From contig NZ_CP129119.1 of assembly GCF_030406775.1 (NCBI RefSeq), positions 1,088,001-1,152,000 of the forward strand: a DNA stretch of 64,000 nt. The letters are read 5' to 3'. Positions 50,936 to 58,850 of the stretch are shown one piece after another. The position numbers were made by a program, and so were the translations under genes. Numbering within the stretch: position 1 is the stretch's first letter; each line of letters starts with the position of its first letter. This stretch comes from Sporosarcina trichiuri. Lineage in GTDB: Bacteria > Bacillota > Bacilli > Bacillales_A > Planococcaceae. The notes beneath the pieces are model-generated. The model did no database searches and was not told where the DNA came from. It worked only from the letters and a program-made list of their open reading frames with translations.

Positions 50936-51472
50936 ATGACCGCTAAACTGAGCGCTGGTGAAACACGGAGGCATCAAATACTTGACCTGCTGAAACAGTC
51001 AGACAGGCCGCTGACCGGAAAAGAGATCGGCGAGCGGACGGGCGTCAGCCGGCAGGTGGTCGTCGGGGATATCAATCTGCTGAAGGCAGTGGATGAACCG
51101 ATCATCGCCACAAGCAGAGGGTATGTCTATATGGACAAAGAAAAGGGCGGGCAGCAGTTTGAACGGATTGCAGTCTGCCGGCACGCTCCTGAGCAGACGG
51201 AGGAGGAATTGACTGCGTTCGTCGATCATGGCGTGACGGTGAAGGACGTCAAGGTCGAGCACCCTGTCTACGGAGATCTGACAGCGTCCATCATGGTTGC
51301 AAACCGAATGGAAGTCAAAGAATTCCTGGCAAAGGTCGCATCATCGAATGCCGTCTATCTGTCTGCTCTGAGCGAAGACCATACACATCTGCATACCGTT
51401 TCCGCAGACGATCCGGCACAGATCGACCGGGCGTTCGAATGCTTACGAAAAGCAGGCATCCTCGTGGAGTGA
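50936..51472 (+). CDS. niaR: Transcriptional repressor of NAD biosynthesis NiaR
   Basis: Niacin-responsive repressor of NAD synthesis and niacin uptake genes. 178 residues: an N-terminal HTH_11 winged helix (about 10-65, GKEIGERTGVSRQVVVGDIN in part) and the C-terminal 3H domain, with metal-binding histidines in RHAPEQ, EHPVYGDL and HTHLHTVS. ACGGAGGGTGG lies before the ATG. Its position behind rarA, away from nadABC, is unlike B. subtilis. Its stop codon is in the loop of the following terminator. Confidence 0.93.
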   Translation: MTAKLSAGETRRHQILDLLKQSDRPLTGKEIGERTGVSRQVVVGDINLLKAVDEPIIATSRGYVYMDKEKGGQQFERIAVCRHAPEQTEEELTAFVDHGVTVKDVKVEHPVYGDLTASIMVANRMEVKEFLAKVASSNAVYLSALSEDHTHLHTVSADDPAQIDRAFECLRKAGILVE

Positions 51473-51486
51473 TGCCTGCTTTTTTT
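51448..51486 (+). terminator. Terminator of rarA-niaR
   Basis: 13-base stem (51448-51460 with 51471-51483), 10-base loop, then a T-run to 51486 on the plus strand; the minus strand has TTTTCG, so weak termination of the facing gene is also possible. The niaR stop codon overlaps it. Confidence 0.9.
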
Positions 51487-51490
51487 GCAT

Positions 51491-52123
51491 TCATAACCGT
51501 TCGCCCGTTTCCAGTTCCAGCTGCTTCAGAAAGGCTTCCATGAAAGTATGCCGCTGCTGTGCAAGCTGCCTGCCGCGTTCCGTTACCATCAGGTCCTTCA
51601 GCAGGAACAGCTTTTCATGGAAATGGGTGACCGTCGACGTGTTTTTCGATCGGTACTCCTCCTCGGTCATCGAACTCCTTGAGGATTCTTCCCAATCATA
51701 CAGCTTCCGCCCTCTCGCCCCGCCGAATGCAAACGCCCTGGCAATTCCGACAGCCCCGATGGCATCCAGCCGGTCAGCATCGCGGACGATCGCGGCCTCA
51801 GGCGACATGATCGGTTCCTCGTTCCCTCCGTTGAACGATACGGAGCGGATGATCGCCAGGACATGATCTGCGAGCTGGGCGGGGACATTCATCGCCTTCA
51901 GGAGATCTGCGGCCGATGGGTTTCCCGCGGCGGCGTACTTCGGATCATCGATATCATGGAGGTACACGGCCAGCTCGACTGCCGTCCGGTCCGCCGTCCG
52001 CTCCTCTTCCATGATGGTCCGTGCATTCTGCAGCACCCGGAGGATATGGTCCATATCGTGGCTTGCGTCAAATTTGCTGTATAGATCCTTCGTCAGTTCC
52101 GCACACTGTTGAATATATGTCAT
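51491..52123 (-). CDS. HD-superfamily phosphohydrolase (YpgQ/YedJ-like)
   Basis: 210-residue HD-domain protein. Metal ligands: His26 (HDMDH), His56-Asp57 (YLHDIDD), and a distal Asp in RDADRLDAIG. The C-terminal FHEKLFLLKDLM pattern is typical of the YedJ/YpgQ group; B. subtilis YpgQ is reported to hydrolyse nucleoside triphosphates to monophosphate and pyrophosphate. Substrate here is inferred only. It converges on niaR. Confidence 0.88.
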   Translation of the reverse strand: MTYIQQCAELTKDLYSKFDASHDMDHILRVLQNARTIMEEERTADRTAVELAVYLHDIDDPKYAAAGNPSAADLLKAMNVPAQLADHVLAIIRSVSFNGGNEEPIMSPEAAIVRDADRLDAIGAVGIARAFAFGGARGRKLYDWEESSRSSMTEEEYRSKNTSTVTHFHEKLFLLKDLMVTERGRQLAQQRHTFMEAFLKQLELETGERL

Positions 52124-52174
52124 TGCAGCTGGTCAGCACCTTTCTGTTTCATAAGTAGTCGTGTATCGGCCGGT

Positions 52175-52203
52175 TTGACCTGGATAAGCCGGTAGGGTAT
52201 AGT
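52175..52203 (+). promoter_or_regulatory. Sigma-A promoter of the cold-shock gene
   Basis: TTGACC (52175-52180), 17-base spacer, TATAGT (52198-52203). The leader to the ATG is about 46 bases, shorter than in typical strongly cold-induced csp genes. Confidence 0.82.
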
Positions 52204-52255
52204 GAAAGCACCATGAATTTTATGGGAAGACATCCAGCGCCGAGGAGGAATCACA

Positions 52256-52459
52256 ATGCACCACGGTAAAGTCAAATGGTTCAGTAATGAAAAAGGATAC
52301 GGGTTCATTGAAGCGGATGACGGACAAGACGTTTTCGTCCATTTCACAGGCATCCTTGGAGAAGGCTTTAAGACATTGGATGAGGGACAGCGTGTCTCGT
52401 TTGAAATCATAGAAGGCAACCGTGGTCCTCAAGCGGCTAACGTCACTGCAGAAGACTGA
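52256..52459 (+). CDS. Cold-shock domain protein (CspA/CspB family)
   Basis: 67-residue single CSD nucleic-acid chaperone with both RNA-binding motifs: [13 protein letters not shown] and DVFVHF. It begins with HHGKVKWF and ends [25 protein letters not shown] precedes the ATG. Which csp paralogue it corresponds to cannot be told. Flanked by its own promoter and terminator. Confidence 0.96.
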   Translation: MHHGKVKWFSNEKGYGFIEADDGQDVFVHFTGILGEGFKTLDEGQRVSFEIIEGNRGPQAANVTAED

Positions 52460-52473
52460 TCATATCACATACA

Positions 52474-52507
52474 AAGATCCCGCTGAGCCGCTCAGCGGGA
52501 TCTTATT
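52474..52507 (+). terminator. Terminator of the cold-shock gene
   Basis: 14-base perfect stem (52474-52487 with 52491-52504) and a 3-base loop, then ATTT on the plus strand. It overlaps the stop codon of the converging zinc-finger gene and probably works for both. Confidence 0.8.
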
Positions 52508-52691
52508 TCATGTATTTATTCATCTCGGAACCGAGGAAACGAAGCTGATCTCCCACTGTGCATTCTTTGATGCAGAACTTGTGGGCCTCCGCCTTGCCGC
52601 GTTCTGAGGTCAGCGTTTTCTTCACAAGACAACCTTCACAATACTCATCGAGCAATTCGTCAATATCAGAAATGATTGCAGCTTTTTCCAT
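52503..52691 (-). CDS. Zinc-finger protein (YpeQ-like)
   Basis: 62-residue protein with a C-x2-C pair (YCEGC) and a second cluster HKFCIKEC, consistent with one zinc site, followed by VGDQLRFLG. The pattern and the neighbouring RNase H gene correspond to B. subtilis ypeQ-ypeP. Function unknown. The ATG at 52691 follows AAGGGAGGGG; the reading to 52748 has no support. Divergent from the RNase H gene. Confidence 0.85.
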   Translation of the reverse strand: MEKAAIISDIDELLDEYCEGCLVKKTLTSERGKAEAHKFCIKECTVGDQLRFLGSEMNKYMK

Positions 52692-52769
52692 ACGCCCCTC
52701 CCTTCTGATCACTCTTCCATTGTACAGGGATTCGGCAGGCGGCTGCAACTATCCGGGAGGCTTAACTGA

Positions 52770-53165
52770 ATGATTGAACTGTATACCGACGGTGCCAGCG
52801 CCGGCAATCCGGGCGTCAGCGGCATCGGCATCTATCTGACAGGGGAAGGGCACTCGGTGAAACTTTCCGAGCCGATCCCTCCCTGCGACAACCATACGGC
52901 CGAATTTCAGGCGCTGATCCGCGGACTGGAAGAAGCGGCTTCCCTGACAGATGGCATGCTGTCAGTGCGGAGCGATTCCCAGCTCGTTGTCCAGGCTGTC
53001 GAAAAGGAATTCGTCAAAAATCCTGAATATCATCCATATTTGCAGCAAGTCCTCCGTCTGACATCAAATTTTGAATACTTTTTCATCAAATGGATCCCGG
53101 ACAGCTCCAACCGGGCAGCCGATGCGCTCGCCAGGGAGGCCATCCAGCGGCAGAAAAACGGATGA
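52770..53165 (+). CDS. RNase HI-family ribonuclease (YpeP-like)
   Basis: 131-residue RNase H fold with the full catalytic set: Asp7 (YTDGAS), Glu45 (HTAEFQAL), Asp69 (RSDSQL) and Asp118 (NRAADALA). It lacks the basic handle of E. coli RNase HI, like the short RNase HI homologues of Bacillus. Activity on RNA/DNA hybrids is expected from the residues but Bacillus short homologues are often weak. GGGAGG precedes the ATG. Confidence 0.92.
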   Translation: MIELYTDGASAGNPGVSGIGIYLTGEGHSVKLSEPIPPCDNHTAEFQALIRGLEEAASLTDGMLSVRSDSQLVVQAVEKEFVKNPEYHPYLQQVLRLTSNFEYFFIKWIPDSSNRAADALAREAIQRQKNG

Positions 53166-53167
53166 TG

Positions 53168-53755
53168 TCATCTCGCCTTCATGAAGGTGATCGTCCTTTC
53201 GACTGAATCATAGAGCACCCACTCCAGATGGTCGGTGACCGACCCCACGTTCACAATTACATTCGCGTCCGGAAGCCGGATGAGTTCTGAATACACGAAT
53301 GGCCGGATGATCCCTTCCGCTGACCAGGATGAGCGATGGGTATGGCCGTGGAATGTCAGCCGTTCGCCACCGATCACCCGGGACGGCGGGAGTTCGTTAT
53401 ACGGCCATTGGTGCCCGTGGATGAGCATCGCGCCATCGATGGCCATCCGTTCGGGGAGCGCGGCGATCTTCTCCCGCAGCGGGTCACCGGATCGGGTGAC
53501 GAGCAGGATCCGTTCTTCCTGATTTCCCCGAATGGAGGGGAACTTGAGCATCCGTTCGAATCCCGGGGGATCCAGCAGCACGTCATCCAGCGATGGATAG
53601 ACTGTGCCGTCCAGGTCCTTTTTCGATATGGTGCATTCGAACAGATCGCCGAGGACGATCTTCTTGGCATCCGGTGCTTGTTCTTCAATTTGGCTTAAGA
53701 CCTGTTCCAATTCATGTTTGGATGAATGGATGTCACCGAAGAGTGCGTATCTCAC
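53168..53755 (-). CDS. Calcineurin-like metallophosphoesterase
   Basis: 195-residue phosphoesterase with Asp8-x-His10 (FGDIHSS), Asp37 (LGDLFE), GNQEE, HGHQ and GHTHR, the complete dinuclear metal site. The substrate is not predictable; the family includes cyclic nucleotide and general phosphodiesterases. It overlaps the rhodanese gene by four bases and is the last gene of the dynamin unit. Confidence 0.9.
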   Translation of the reverse strand: MRYALFGDIHSSKHELEQVLSQIEEQAPDAKKIVLGDLFECTISKKDLDGTVYPSLDDVLLDPPGFERMLKFPSIRGNQEERILLVTRSGDPLREKIAALPERMAIDGAMLIHGHQWPYNELPPSRVIGGERLTFHGHTHRSSWSAEGIIRPFVYSELIRLPDANVIVNVGSVTDHLEWVLYDSVERTITFMKAR

Positions 53756-54600
53756 AAGCCGTCACCGCTCCCGGTGTTCCCTGTCTCCACTTCCCTGTCC
53801 CCATCTTCGATCCAGTCACTGTAGCTGCCTGCGTACAGGCGTACATCCCGGATCCCTTTTTCCTTCAACATGGCGAATAACGGTGCAGCTGTCACACCGC
53901 TGCCGCAGTATACGGTGACAGGCTCACCGGATCCGGCCATTTCCGCAAGCCGTCCTGCCGCTTCCCCGTCTCTGTCGAATGTCCCGTCTGAGGCCAGCTG
54001 GGACCAGTCGAAGTTCTTCGCCCCCGGGATATGGCCTGCCACCCGGTCGAGCGGTTCCACCTCGCCTCTGTACCGTTCAGCAGCCCGCGCATCGAGCAGC
54101 AGCCCTTCTCCCGGTCTTTCCGTCAAATCCGCGACATCTTCCTTGTGCGCCAATATGGATTCGTTCCATTCCGGCTCGACCGGCGTCGGTGCTGGCGCAG
54201 GCGCAGCCTGCTCGATGTCCCCCCCTAACTTTTCAAGTCCGCCAAACCCTTCCAGCGAAATGAAAGCATTCCGGAATCCCGCATATTGCAGGATCCACCA
54301 TGCCCTGGCAGCAAATGGTTCACCGCCGTCATCATAGACGATAATCTCATCGTCGGGACGGAGACCGCTTTTCCGGAACAGAGCTGTCAGCCTGTCACGG
54401 CTAGGGAGAGGATGACGCCCGCCTTTTGCTGTCATATCCGACAAGTCCTTCTCAAGATCCCAGTGGACCGCCCCGCGTATGTGCCCCTCATCATATTGCC
54501 TTCTGCCCGCTTCGGGATCCTGAAGGGAAAATCGCGCATCAATCCATCTGATTTCCGGATCCGCGAGCTGTTCTTTCGTGACTTGTTTGAACACTGACAT
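53752..54600 (-). CDS. Two-domain rhodanese-family sulfurtransferase
   Basis: 282 residues in tandem rhodanese domains (about 1-130 and 145-270), like thiosulfate or 3-mercaptopyruvate sulfurtransferases. The catalytic Cys232 sits in the loop VYCGSGVTA; the equivalent loop of the first domain reads YDDGGEPFA without cysteine, the normal inactive N-domain. CGSGVTA is the loop type of the mercaptopyruvate group. It begins on the base after the dynamin stop codon, so it is co-transcribed with it. Confidence 0.92.
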   Translation of the reverse strand: MSVFKQVTKEQLADPEIRWIDARFSLQDPEAGRRQYDEGHIRGAVHWDLEKDLSDMTAKGGRHPLPSRDRLTALFRKSGLRPDDEIIVYDDGGEPFAARAWWILQYAGFRNAFISLEGFGGLEKLGGDIEQAAPAPAPTPVEPEWNESILAHKEDVADLTERPGEGLLLDARAAERYRGEVEPLDRVAGHIPGAKNFDWSQLASDGTFDRDGEAAGRLAEMAGSGEPVTVYCGSGVTAAPLFAMLKEKGIRDVRLYAGSYSDWIEDGDREVETGNTGSGDGL

Positions 54601-57600
54601 TCAGACCATCTCCTTCTGCCGGATTTTACTGTAGATCAGTTTCCAGTCTTCGAGCTGCTCATGGCTTTCCAGAAGATTGCGCTCAGCCGCAAGCTGTGCA
54701 GCCGCTTCCTGCTGAAGATGCACAGCCAGCTGTTCCGATGTACTGTCCAGCCAGCGGTCGACCCACACGCCAAGACGCTGCCGTTCCTCTTCCAGATAGG
54801 CATCCGCATCTTTCTTCAAAAGTTCCATCAGTTTCTCCTGCAGGAGGGTACGGTCCCCTTTTTCGAAGAATGACTTGGCGTTCTTGAACAATCGGTTCAC
54901 ATGCCTGTACCGGTCCAGCTCCCTGAAAGGTGCGCTGAATGTCAGGAGTTCGGCGTCTGGCGCATCGAACAGTGAAGGCGACAGGGCATCATCGAGTTCT
55001 GCAAGCCAGCGCCGCTCCGTCTGCTGACGGCTTTCGATCTGTTTTTTCATATACGTCAGCATCCGGAAGTTCGCGACTTTCAATTCCTGCGCGAAGTCAT
55101 AGCCGGTCATGCCGGCAGTCTCCTCAAGTGCGATGCGAAGGGCATCGGATGCAGAATGATGGACGAAGAGCGACGGTGTGTAGCCCTCTTTGAAAAAGTC
55201 GGAGAACCGGAGGAACACCCGCTGATGGATATAGAAGACAAGCTCCTTCAATTCTTCGTGTGCGGCATGGCGCAGCACCGGTGCGAATCCTGTTTCGTAG
55301 TGCTGCTGCACCTTCTGCTCTATCTCAGCAAGGTCCGCCAGACGTTCCGCTTTCCGCTCCCGGTTCGATTCTGTGCGGCGGATGAGATCATCCACCCGCT
55401 GTACGGTCTTTTCAGTCTCTTCCTGCAGCGCCTGGACGGCCAGCGCATTCAAGTCATGCTCGAGGAACGAATAGAACCGGCCTTCGAACTCTTCCATCTT
55501 CTTCTCGGCGCCGCCATCCCGCTTCGCCTCCAGTGCCTGCAGGCTCGAAATGCCGTGTACCCGGGGATTCCGGATACCGAACTTCGTCAGCTCGGATGCG
55601 ACGAAGTTTTTCACTTCATCGGCCTCTTCTTCATTGTCCGCAAGATCGATCGCATTGACGACGAAGAACATCTTATCCATTTCGAAGGCGTCTTTCACCC
55701 GGCCGAGCTGAATCAGGAATTCCCGGTCCGCCCTTGAGAATGCATGGTTGAAATACGTGATGAACAGAATAGCGTCGGCATTGCGGATATATTCGAACGC
55801 GACATCGGTATGCCGGGCATTGATGGAATCAGCACCGGGCGTATCCACCAGCGTAATGCCCTGCCGTGTCAGTTCACAGTCGAAATAGAAATCGATGGAC
55901 TCGACAAAGCAGCTGCGTGACTCTTCCGCCACATACCTGACAAATTCATCCCGCTCAGCGGTCACCACCTGTCCAAGCTGCTCATGGTGCGCAGGGTAGC
56001 CGGTCCGGAAGGCGCGTATGAACGATTTGTGGATGTGGAGTGACTCCTCCTTCAGCTTTACAGCCAGCGCTTCATCCGCCCGGCCGTACGCTTCTTCCAG
56101 GGAGGTAACCGGCAGTCCGACCAATCGGAACGCATCCAGGACGTCTTCGGTCATCTGTTCAGCTGTTTTGAAACGGATATCCGCGGTGCCGTCCAGGTTG
56201 GATTCGGAAACCGGACGGATCCGGTTGATGGCAGCCGTTGTCGGATTCGGCGAAACCGGCAGTACCGCCTCGCCGAGCAGCGCATTGGAGAATGATGATT
56301 TCCCGGCGCTGAAGGCGCCGAACAAGGCCACTGTGAACTCCTTCTGTTTGAGCCGTTCCGACTTGGATTGCAAGTACGCTGCCGTATCTCCGAAGCCGGG
56401 TATTCCGCCCACTTGTACAGCCACTTCTTCAGCACGGCGCACGACCGGTGCTGCATCTTCCGTCCGTTCTTCGGCCGGTCCTTCTTCATCCGTCTCTTTG
56501 TGACGGGCTTCAGCTTCCCTGGCAGCTGTTTCTGCAGCCGCCTCGTCTGCGCGCAGCACTTCAGGCTCGGTTTGTTTTTCCCAATCGCGGATAAGACGTC
56601 CGATTTCAGCTTTTTCCTCAGCTGTCCAGCTGTGCATCTGTCCTGACTCGAAGCGCGCCAGATTGGCCGCTTTGCTGCCGGCCTGCCGGATGATCGCCAG
56701 TTTGGCCTCGTTTTCGTCGAGCTGCCGCTGCAGACCGGCCGCCTTTCCGCTTCCCTGCCGTTTCGCTTCCTCGGCCATCTCGAGCTTCCAGGCGTCCGTC
56801 TTTTTCTTATAGAATGACAGGATGGCATCACGCAGCTGGCCCGACGCGTTCAAAATGAGCTCACCGGTCAGAATATCAGGTGTCGTCAGTTCCTGGACGA
56901 TGTCCCCAAAACGGAAAGTCAGGTCCATAGTGTCGATTGCCATCGAGTTCTCGTCCGTCAGCAGCCCCGCTTCTTTCAGTACCTGTTTCATGAGGGTGCG
57001 CAAGTGGACCTCCACTTGTGTATGGGCCAGTTTCTCCAGCGACTCACTCAGCGCCTGCCTGCGCCGTGCGCGCTCCTCTTCAGTCTTCTTGGCACTGAAG
57101 AAGACGCCGACTTTAAAGTGGCTCGTCTGCGACTCCAAATACTCTTTCAGCAGTTCCCGCGTTTCATAAGGTGTCAGGGACGCACTTTCCAGCAGCTCTT
57201 TCCTCTTCTTCTCGAAATGGATATGGAAGGCATCTCCGCCGAGCAGTGAAATACGTTTCGACAGTTCCTGAACAGCCTCTTCCAGGTCATGGGGTTCAGC
57301 CCATTCGGATTCCATGATTTCCGGATGGTTCTCCCTCGCTTCGGTGACCTCCTGCTTCAGATAGTCGGTATGCTCATCTTTCAGCTGAGCGAGTGTCCCT
57401 TCGATCGTTGCAGTGAATTGCTCATCACGGTGGTCGATGGAACTGCTGACAATCTTCTTGACCGCGGCAAAATCGTTTTCCGCAAGATCCGGGGTCTTCA
57501 AGGAAGTGAAGAAGATCCCTTTCGGCTCAACTCCCCAGAGGGAGAACGAGTGACGGACCGATTCCTTGAAGTCCGCAAACGACAGCTCACTGTCCCGGTG

Positions 57601-58206
57601 CTTATCGATCTGGTTGACGATCAGATAGACATTCGGATTGTACCGCATCAGTTCTTTCGTGAACCGGAAGTTCAGTTCGGACTGCACGTGGTTGTAGTCC
57701 ATTGTGTAAAATACGATATCTGCCAGATGAAGGGCGGATTCCGTTGAAAGCCGGTGCGCATCGTCGGTCGAATCGACCCCCGGAGTATCCATGACAGAGA
57801 TGCCGTCCGGCAGTCCGGATCCGGTATGTCCGATTTCAAGCGAACTGATCGTTGCGCCTTCCTTACTCATCCTCTTCACCGCGTCCGCAAACCCATGACC
57901 GACCACTTTGACTGATGAGCCGTCCTGCCGGTGGACGATCGCGAAATCTTCGTCCGCTTTATGTACTTTGACGATATTGGCACTCGTCGGAATCGGGCTT
58001 GAAGGCAGGAGGTCATCTCCTGTCAATGCATTGATCATCGAAGATTTACCGGCCGAGAAGTGGCCTGCGAATGCGATCGTATACTCATCTTTCACTAGTT
58101 TCTCTGCCAGCTTTTCCGCTTTCCGGTATCGTTCTTCGTCTCCGTCTTCTTTGCACAGCAGTCCTAATGCTGCTGTTTCGTGTAGAAATTCTTCGTGGGA
58201 AGTCAT
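54601..58206 (-). CDS. dynA: Bacterial dynamin-like GTPase, fused double dynamin (DynA type)
   Basis: 1201-residue membrane-remodelling GTPase made of two fused dynamin units, like B. subtilis DynA (YpbR), which tethers and fuses membranes and aids resistance to phage and pore-forming agents. P-loops: GHFSAGKSS (from 48) and GAFSAGKSS (from 630); G3 DTPGVDS near 140 and DTPGADS in the second half; G4 NQID. Long helical stalks follow each. I start at the ATG at 58206, which puts the first P-loop at the same position as in DynA; an ATG at 58245 lacks a ribosome site. Confidence 0.93.
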   Translation of the reverse strand: MTSHEEFLHETAALGLLCKEDGDEERYRKAEKLAEKLVKDEYTIAFAGHFSAGKSSMINALTGDDLLPSSPIPTSANIVKVHKADEDFAIVHRQDGSSVKVVGHGFADAVKRMSKEGATISSLEIGHTGSGLPDGISVMDTPGVDSTDDAHRLSTESALHLADIVFYTMDYNHVQSELNFRFTKELMRYNPNVYLIVNQIDKHRDSELSFADFKESVRHSFSLWGVEPKGIFFTSLKTPDLAENDFAAVKKIVSSSIDHRDEQFTATIEGTLAQLKDEHTDYLKQEVTEARENHPEIMESEWAEPHDLEEAVQELSKRISLLGGDAFHIHFEKKRKELLESASLTPYETRELLKEYLESQTSHFKVGVFFSAKKTEEERARRRQALSESLEKLAHTQVEVHLRTLMKQVLKEAGLLTDENSMAIDTMDLTFRFGDIVQELTTPDILTGELILNASGQLRDAILSFYKKKTDAWKLEMAEEAKRQGSGKAAGLQRQLDENEAKLAIIRQAGSKAANLARFESGQMHSWTAEEKAEIGRLIRDWEKQTEPEVLRADEAAAETAAREAEARHKETDEEGPAEERTEDAAPVVRRAEEVAVQVGGIPGFGDTAAYLQSKSERLKQKEFTVALFGAFSAGKSSFSNALLGEAVLPVSPNPTTAAINRIRPVSESNLDGTADIRFKTAEQMTEDVLDAFRLVGLPVTSLEEAYGRADEALAVKLKEESLHIHKSFIRAFRTGYPAHHEQLGQVVTAERDEFVRYVAEESRSCFVESIDFYFDCELTRQGITLVDTPGADSINARHTDVAFEYIRNADAILFITYFNHAFSRADREFLIQLGRVKDAFEMDKMFFVVNAIDLADNEEEADEVKNFVASELTKFGIRNPRVHGISSLQALEAKRDGGAEKKMEEFEGRFYSFLEHDLNALAVQALQEETEKTVQRVDDLIRRTESNRERKAERLADLAEIEQKVQQHYETGFAPVLRHAAHEELKELVFYIHQRVFLRFSDFFKEGYTPSLFVHHSASDALRIALEETAGMTGYDFAQELKVANFRMLTYMKKQIESRQQTERRWLAELDDALSPSLFDAPDAELLTFSAPFRELDRYRHVNRLFKNAKSFFEKGDRTLLQEKLMELLKKDADAYLEEERQRLGVWVDRWLDSTSEQLAVHLQQEAAAQLAAERNLLESHEQLEDWKLIYSKIRQKEMV

Positions 58207-58292
58207 ATGCCGTTCGATCCTTTCGTCTGTAACTTTGTCTATCATATCATCATTTCGGGATGTGCCCTATAAAAAGAACATGGAAAAGCGGC

Positions 58293-58321
58293 TATACAGA
58301 AAATACACGCGATGGTATAAT
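58293..58321 (+). promoter_or_regulatory. Promoter of the cheX-like gene
   Basis: TATACA (58293-58298), 17-base spacer ending in TGG, perfect TATAAT (58316-58321). About 32 bases before the ATG. Confidence 0.72.
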
Positions 58322-58353
58322 AGAACTAATACTATCACTTAAGGAGTGTCTTT

Positions 58354-58806
58354 ATGACCGATGCAGCGACTGTCCAGCATATATTGAACAGCACCATCCA
58401 ATCATTGACTTCTGTCATCCCCATCCAATTCGATGTTCTCGCCCCTTCCCTTACAACCCAGCCCTATGAACAAAAAGAACTAAGCGTCCTGATCGCCCTG
58501 CTCGGGGATGTGCGGGGCAGACTCATCATCGATACGAACGAAGGGACCGTATCCCGGATTGGCGAGGCGATGTTCGGCATGAAGATCGAAGGTGAAATGA
58601 TCGAATCGTTCACAGGGGAACTCGGCAACATGGTCGCCGGCAACCTGTGCACATTACTTGAAAAAGACTCACTCACTCTCGATATTTCCCCGCCGACCGT
58701 ATTGACGGGCGAGACGAAATTTTACGGCTTCAGCCAGGCATTCAAGCTTCCCCTCCGATTCGCGGATGTTTCACCGACGAATGTCCTTCTTACGATAGAT
58801 GTATAA
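58354..58806 (+). CDS. cheX: Orphan CheX/CheC-family protein
   Basis: 150-residue protein of the CheC/CheX/FliY phosphatase family, which dephosphorylates CheY-type response regulators. The active-site pattern S-x3-E-x2-N appears as SFTGELGN with Glu89 and Asn92, followed by the conserved GN at 96-97. Only one such site is present, as in CheX. No chemotaxis or flagellar gene is nearby, so its partner is unknown. TAAGGAGTG precedes the ATG. Confidence 0.82.
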   Translation: MTDAATVQHILNSTIQSLTSVIPIQFDVLAPSLTTQPYEQKELSVLIALLGDVRGRLIIDTNEGTVSRIGEAMFGMKIEGEMIESFTGELGNMVAGNLCTLLEKDSLTLDISPPTVLTGETKFYGFSQAFKLPLRFADVSPTNVLLTIDV

Positions 58807-58807
58807 G

Positions 58808-58850
58808 AAAAGCTGTTCCGTGCCATTTCTGGCGCAGAACAGCTTTTTTT
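58808..58850 (+). terminator. Bidirectional terminator between cheX-like gene and dinG
   Basis: 11-base stem AAAAGCTGTTC/GAACAGCTTTT extended by an inner GTGCCA/TGGCGC pairing; TTTTTTT follows on the plus strand and TTTTCTTAT on the minus strand. Confidence 0.9.
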
